NCBI GenBank assembly: GCA_018716065.1
Contig: DVKJ01000021.1
Span: 1-52,819 of the forward strand
DNA length: 52,819 bases
Direction of reading: 5' to 3'
Source: Candidatus Pelethosoma merdigallinarum
GTDB lineage: Bacteria > Bacillota_I > Bacilli_A > RF39 > UBA660
Part shown: positions 51,019 to 52,819 of the stretch, piece by piece
Layout of the letters: every line of letters begins with the position of its first letter
How positions within the stretch are numbered: the stretch's first letter is position 1
The notes under the pieces: model-generated
Seen by the model: the letters and a program-made list of their open reading frames with translations, nothing else
Told to the model about the DNA's origin: nothing
Database searches by the model: none
Made by a program: the position numbers and the translations under genes

Positions 51019-51768
51019 ATGGAAGAGAAAAACAAAGAAAAACAACCGAATAAAATTGTTTCAGGTTGGCGAAAGTTTAAAGAAATATGGTCAAATCCGC
51101 GTGGAAGGGCTTTGATTCTTTTAGGAATCTATGGAATCTTTATTGTTTTTGTAGTAAGTGGTGTTCGTAGTAACGTTAAAAATCGTGATCGTTATCAAGA
51201 ACAACAAACGAATCAAGAACCAGAAGTTTCGGAACCTACAAAAAAATATTCCGATCTAGATAATTACGAATATGATTTAGTCATTACAAGAGATACTAAT
51301 GTTTTAACTTATCAAGGAAAACATGCGGACGAAGTAGATTTGTTTATTGATCCATCAACGAATCAAGCTTATTATTTAGAACAATCTGTTTTATATCAAG
51401 TAGTGAATGGTGTAAAACAACCGGTTGCTACACCTATTCAAGAAATCGATATCACCAAACTAACTCCAACCATGATTCAAACGTTACTGGATGAATCTAC
51501 TTTAGATTATACGAAACAGTATGCATCTGGTATTGAAGAAAAACAATATATTTTGTCTTTACCAGCTTTCATGAATCTTTTCTACGGTAGTACCATAAGT
51601 AGTAATGAAATTGTAACGATTACAACTTCTATGAATGGAGATATCATGGAAAAAGTTACAATTGATTTATCGGGATATAGTCGTTATAGTGAATTTGGGT
51701 TTACTACTTTTACCATTGAATTCACATATAAGAACATCGATAAAGTAGAATCCTTTTATATTGACTAA
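51019..51768 (+). CDS. Hypothetical membrane-anchored protein
   Basis: Single TM (ALILLGIYGIFIVFVVSGV); RBS AAGGAG. Confidence 0.75.
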   Translation: MEEKNKEKQPNKIVSGWRKFKEIWSNPRGRALILLGIYGIFIVFVVSGVRSNVKNRDRYQEQQTNQEPEVSEPTKKYSDLDNYEYDLVITRDTNVLTYQGKHADEVDLFIDPSTNQAYYLEQSVLYQVVNGVKQPVATPIQEIDITKLTPTMIQTLLDESTLDYTKQYASGIEEKQYILSLPAFMNLFYGSTISSNEIVTITTSMNGDIMEKVTIDLSGYSRYSEFGFTTFTIEFTYKNIDKVESFYID

Positions 51769-51814
51769 GCGTAAGAATTATGGTAAATTATTATATAGCG
51801 TTAGGAGGTAAATT

Positions 51815-52021
51815 ATGAACCTTATATTAATTATTATTTGTATTCTATTAATTGCGGTAGTATTGATGCAAAGCGGAAAAGCGGAAAGTGCATCTTTTAC
51901 GGGTGCGAGTGATCGCTTATTTGTAAATCGTAAAGAACGTGGTGGCGAATTATTTATGACAAGACTTACTTTCGTATTAGGAGCTGCATTCTTTATTATT
52001 TGCTTCATTATGGGATTTTAA
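51815..52021 (+). CDS. secG: Preprotein translocase subunit SecG
   Basis: IICILLIAVVLMQSGKAESASFTGASDRLF; two TM helices. Confidence 0.9.
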   Translation: MNLILIIICILLIAVVLMQSGKAESASFTGASDRLFVNRKERGGELFMTRLTFVLGAAFFIICFIMGF

Positions 52022-52022
52022 A

Positions 52023-52045
52023 GAGATCTATCATAGATCTTTTTT
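52023..52045 (+). terminator. secG terminator
   Basis: AGATCTATCATAGATCTTTTTT. Confidence 0.8.
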
Positions 52046-52169
52046 CAATAACACGCCCTTTACGATCATCCATGGGGGGGGGTATTTGATCTTGGCAAAT
52101 ACTTCTCTTTTTTTGTACAATGAATAAGTAGAGTAGAAAAGTACATAATAGAAGTAGGAGATGAACTTT

Positions 52170-52819
52170 ATGCGTACACGTCAAAAACAACGTATTATTA
52201 TAGGAACGCTATGTGCGGTGATTATAGGGCTAGCTGTAGGATATGCGGTATTAAGTAGTCAATTAAACATTCAAGGAACGAGTGGAATTACATCAGACTT
52301 TAAGGTTGTATTTACAAATATTGAAGAAATTAATCAGGTTCCTGAAAGTGGAAATTATAATGACTTTGATAATGGAATCCTAGCTGGATCGGAACTGGGA
52401 ATCACGCATGATATTACCACTTTAAAAGCTCAGGTGGTAAATGAACATCAAATTGATCTTAGTGTCGATATGAAAGCACCAGGCTCTATGGGAGTATATG
52501 AAATAAGTGTAGAAAACACAGGTAAATTAGATGGATATATTACCGATATAACTGGACTTGATGAGGCAAACGCCGAAGATCCAACAGATATCCAATTTAT
52601 GTTACTAAAATTCAAAGAAAACCAAAAGATTAGAGTAGGAGAAGTAAAGAAATTTGTACTTATTGTATCATGGAGTGAAGAGGCAACTACAATCCCTGAT
52701 ACCAGTAAGAATTTAACTCTTGACTTAACCGTTACACAATATTCCGAACAACAACAAGATCGACCAGATATACCAGAACCTAGTGGTAAAACAGAATACG
52801 CTATAGGAGATGAAGTATA
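52170..52819 (+). CDS. Full-length paralog of the 8254-9324 surface protein (truncated by window end)
   Basis: MRTRQKQRIIIGTLCAVIIGLAVGYAVLSSQLNIQGTSG...; from residue ~84 nearly identical to the 8254 copy; AGGAG RBS. Confidence 0.85.
   Translation, partial: MRTRQKQRIIIGTLCAVIIGLAVGYAVLSSQLNIQGTSGITSDFKVVFTNIEEINQVPESGNYNDFDNGILAGSELGITHDITTLKAQVVNEHQIDLSVDMKAPGSMGVYEISVENTGKLDGYITDITGLDEANAEDPTDIQFMLLKFKENQKIRVGEVKKFVLIVSWSEEATTIPDTSKNLTLDLTVTQYSEQQQDRPDIPEPSGKTEYAIGDEV

Overview
This is an AT-rich, mostly + strand chromosomal window from a low-GC Firmicutes/Bacilli-type organism. Sporulation-type genes (spoIIIAH-like, gerE, gerM-like, BclA-like collagen protein) suggest a spore-former. Core genes: glmS with a glmS ribozyme, topA, gatCAB, secE-nusG, rplK-rplA, rplJ-rplL, rpoB-rpoC, tRNA-Arg(TCT), ruvAB, queA, miaA, eno, priA, fmt and secG. 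Accessory content includes an IS1634-type insertion with a 29-bp flanking direct repeat, tandem Rpn-type nuclease remnants and three HExxH proteins. The two strongest candidates for unusual biology are: (i) a GC-rich, A-depleted C-terminal cassette in a C-type-lectin-like protein (about 9199-9300) that looks like a diversity-generating retroelement (DGR) variable region; it sits in a 5'-truncated copy of a gene whose intact paralog runs off the right edge, and no reverse transcriptase is visible here; (ii) a tandem 310-bp unit encoding a 40-aa small ORF, with an SD-sequestering hairpin, perfect 5'/3' complementarity and an intrinsic terminator, in a layout reminiscent of type I toxin mRNAs. 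A possible pseudoknotted RNA lies near 16083-16206. All calls come from reading the sequence; no searches were run.
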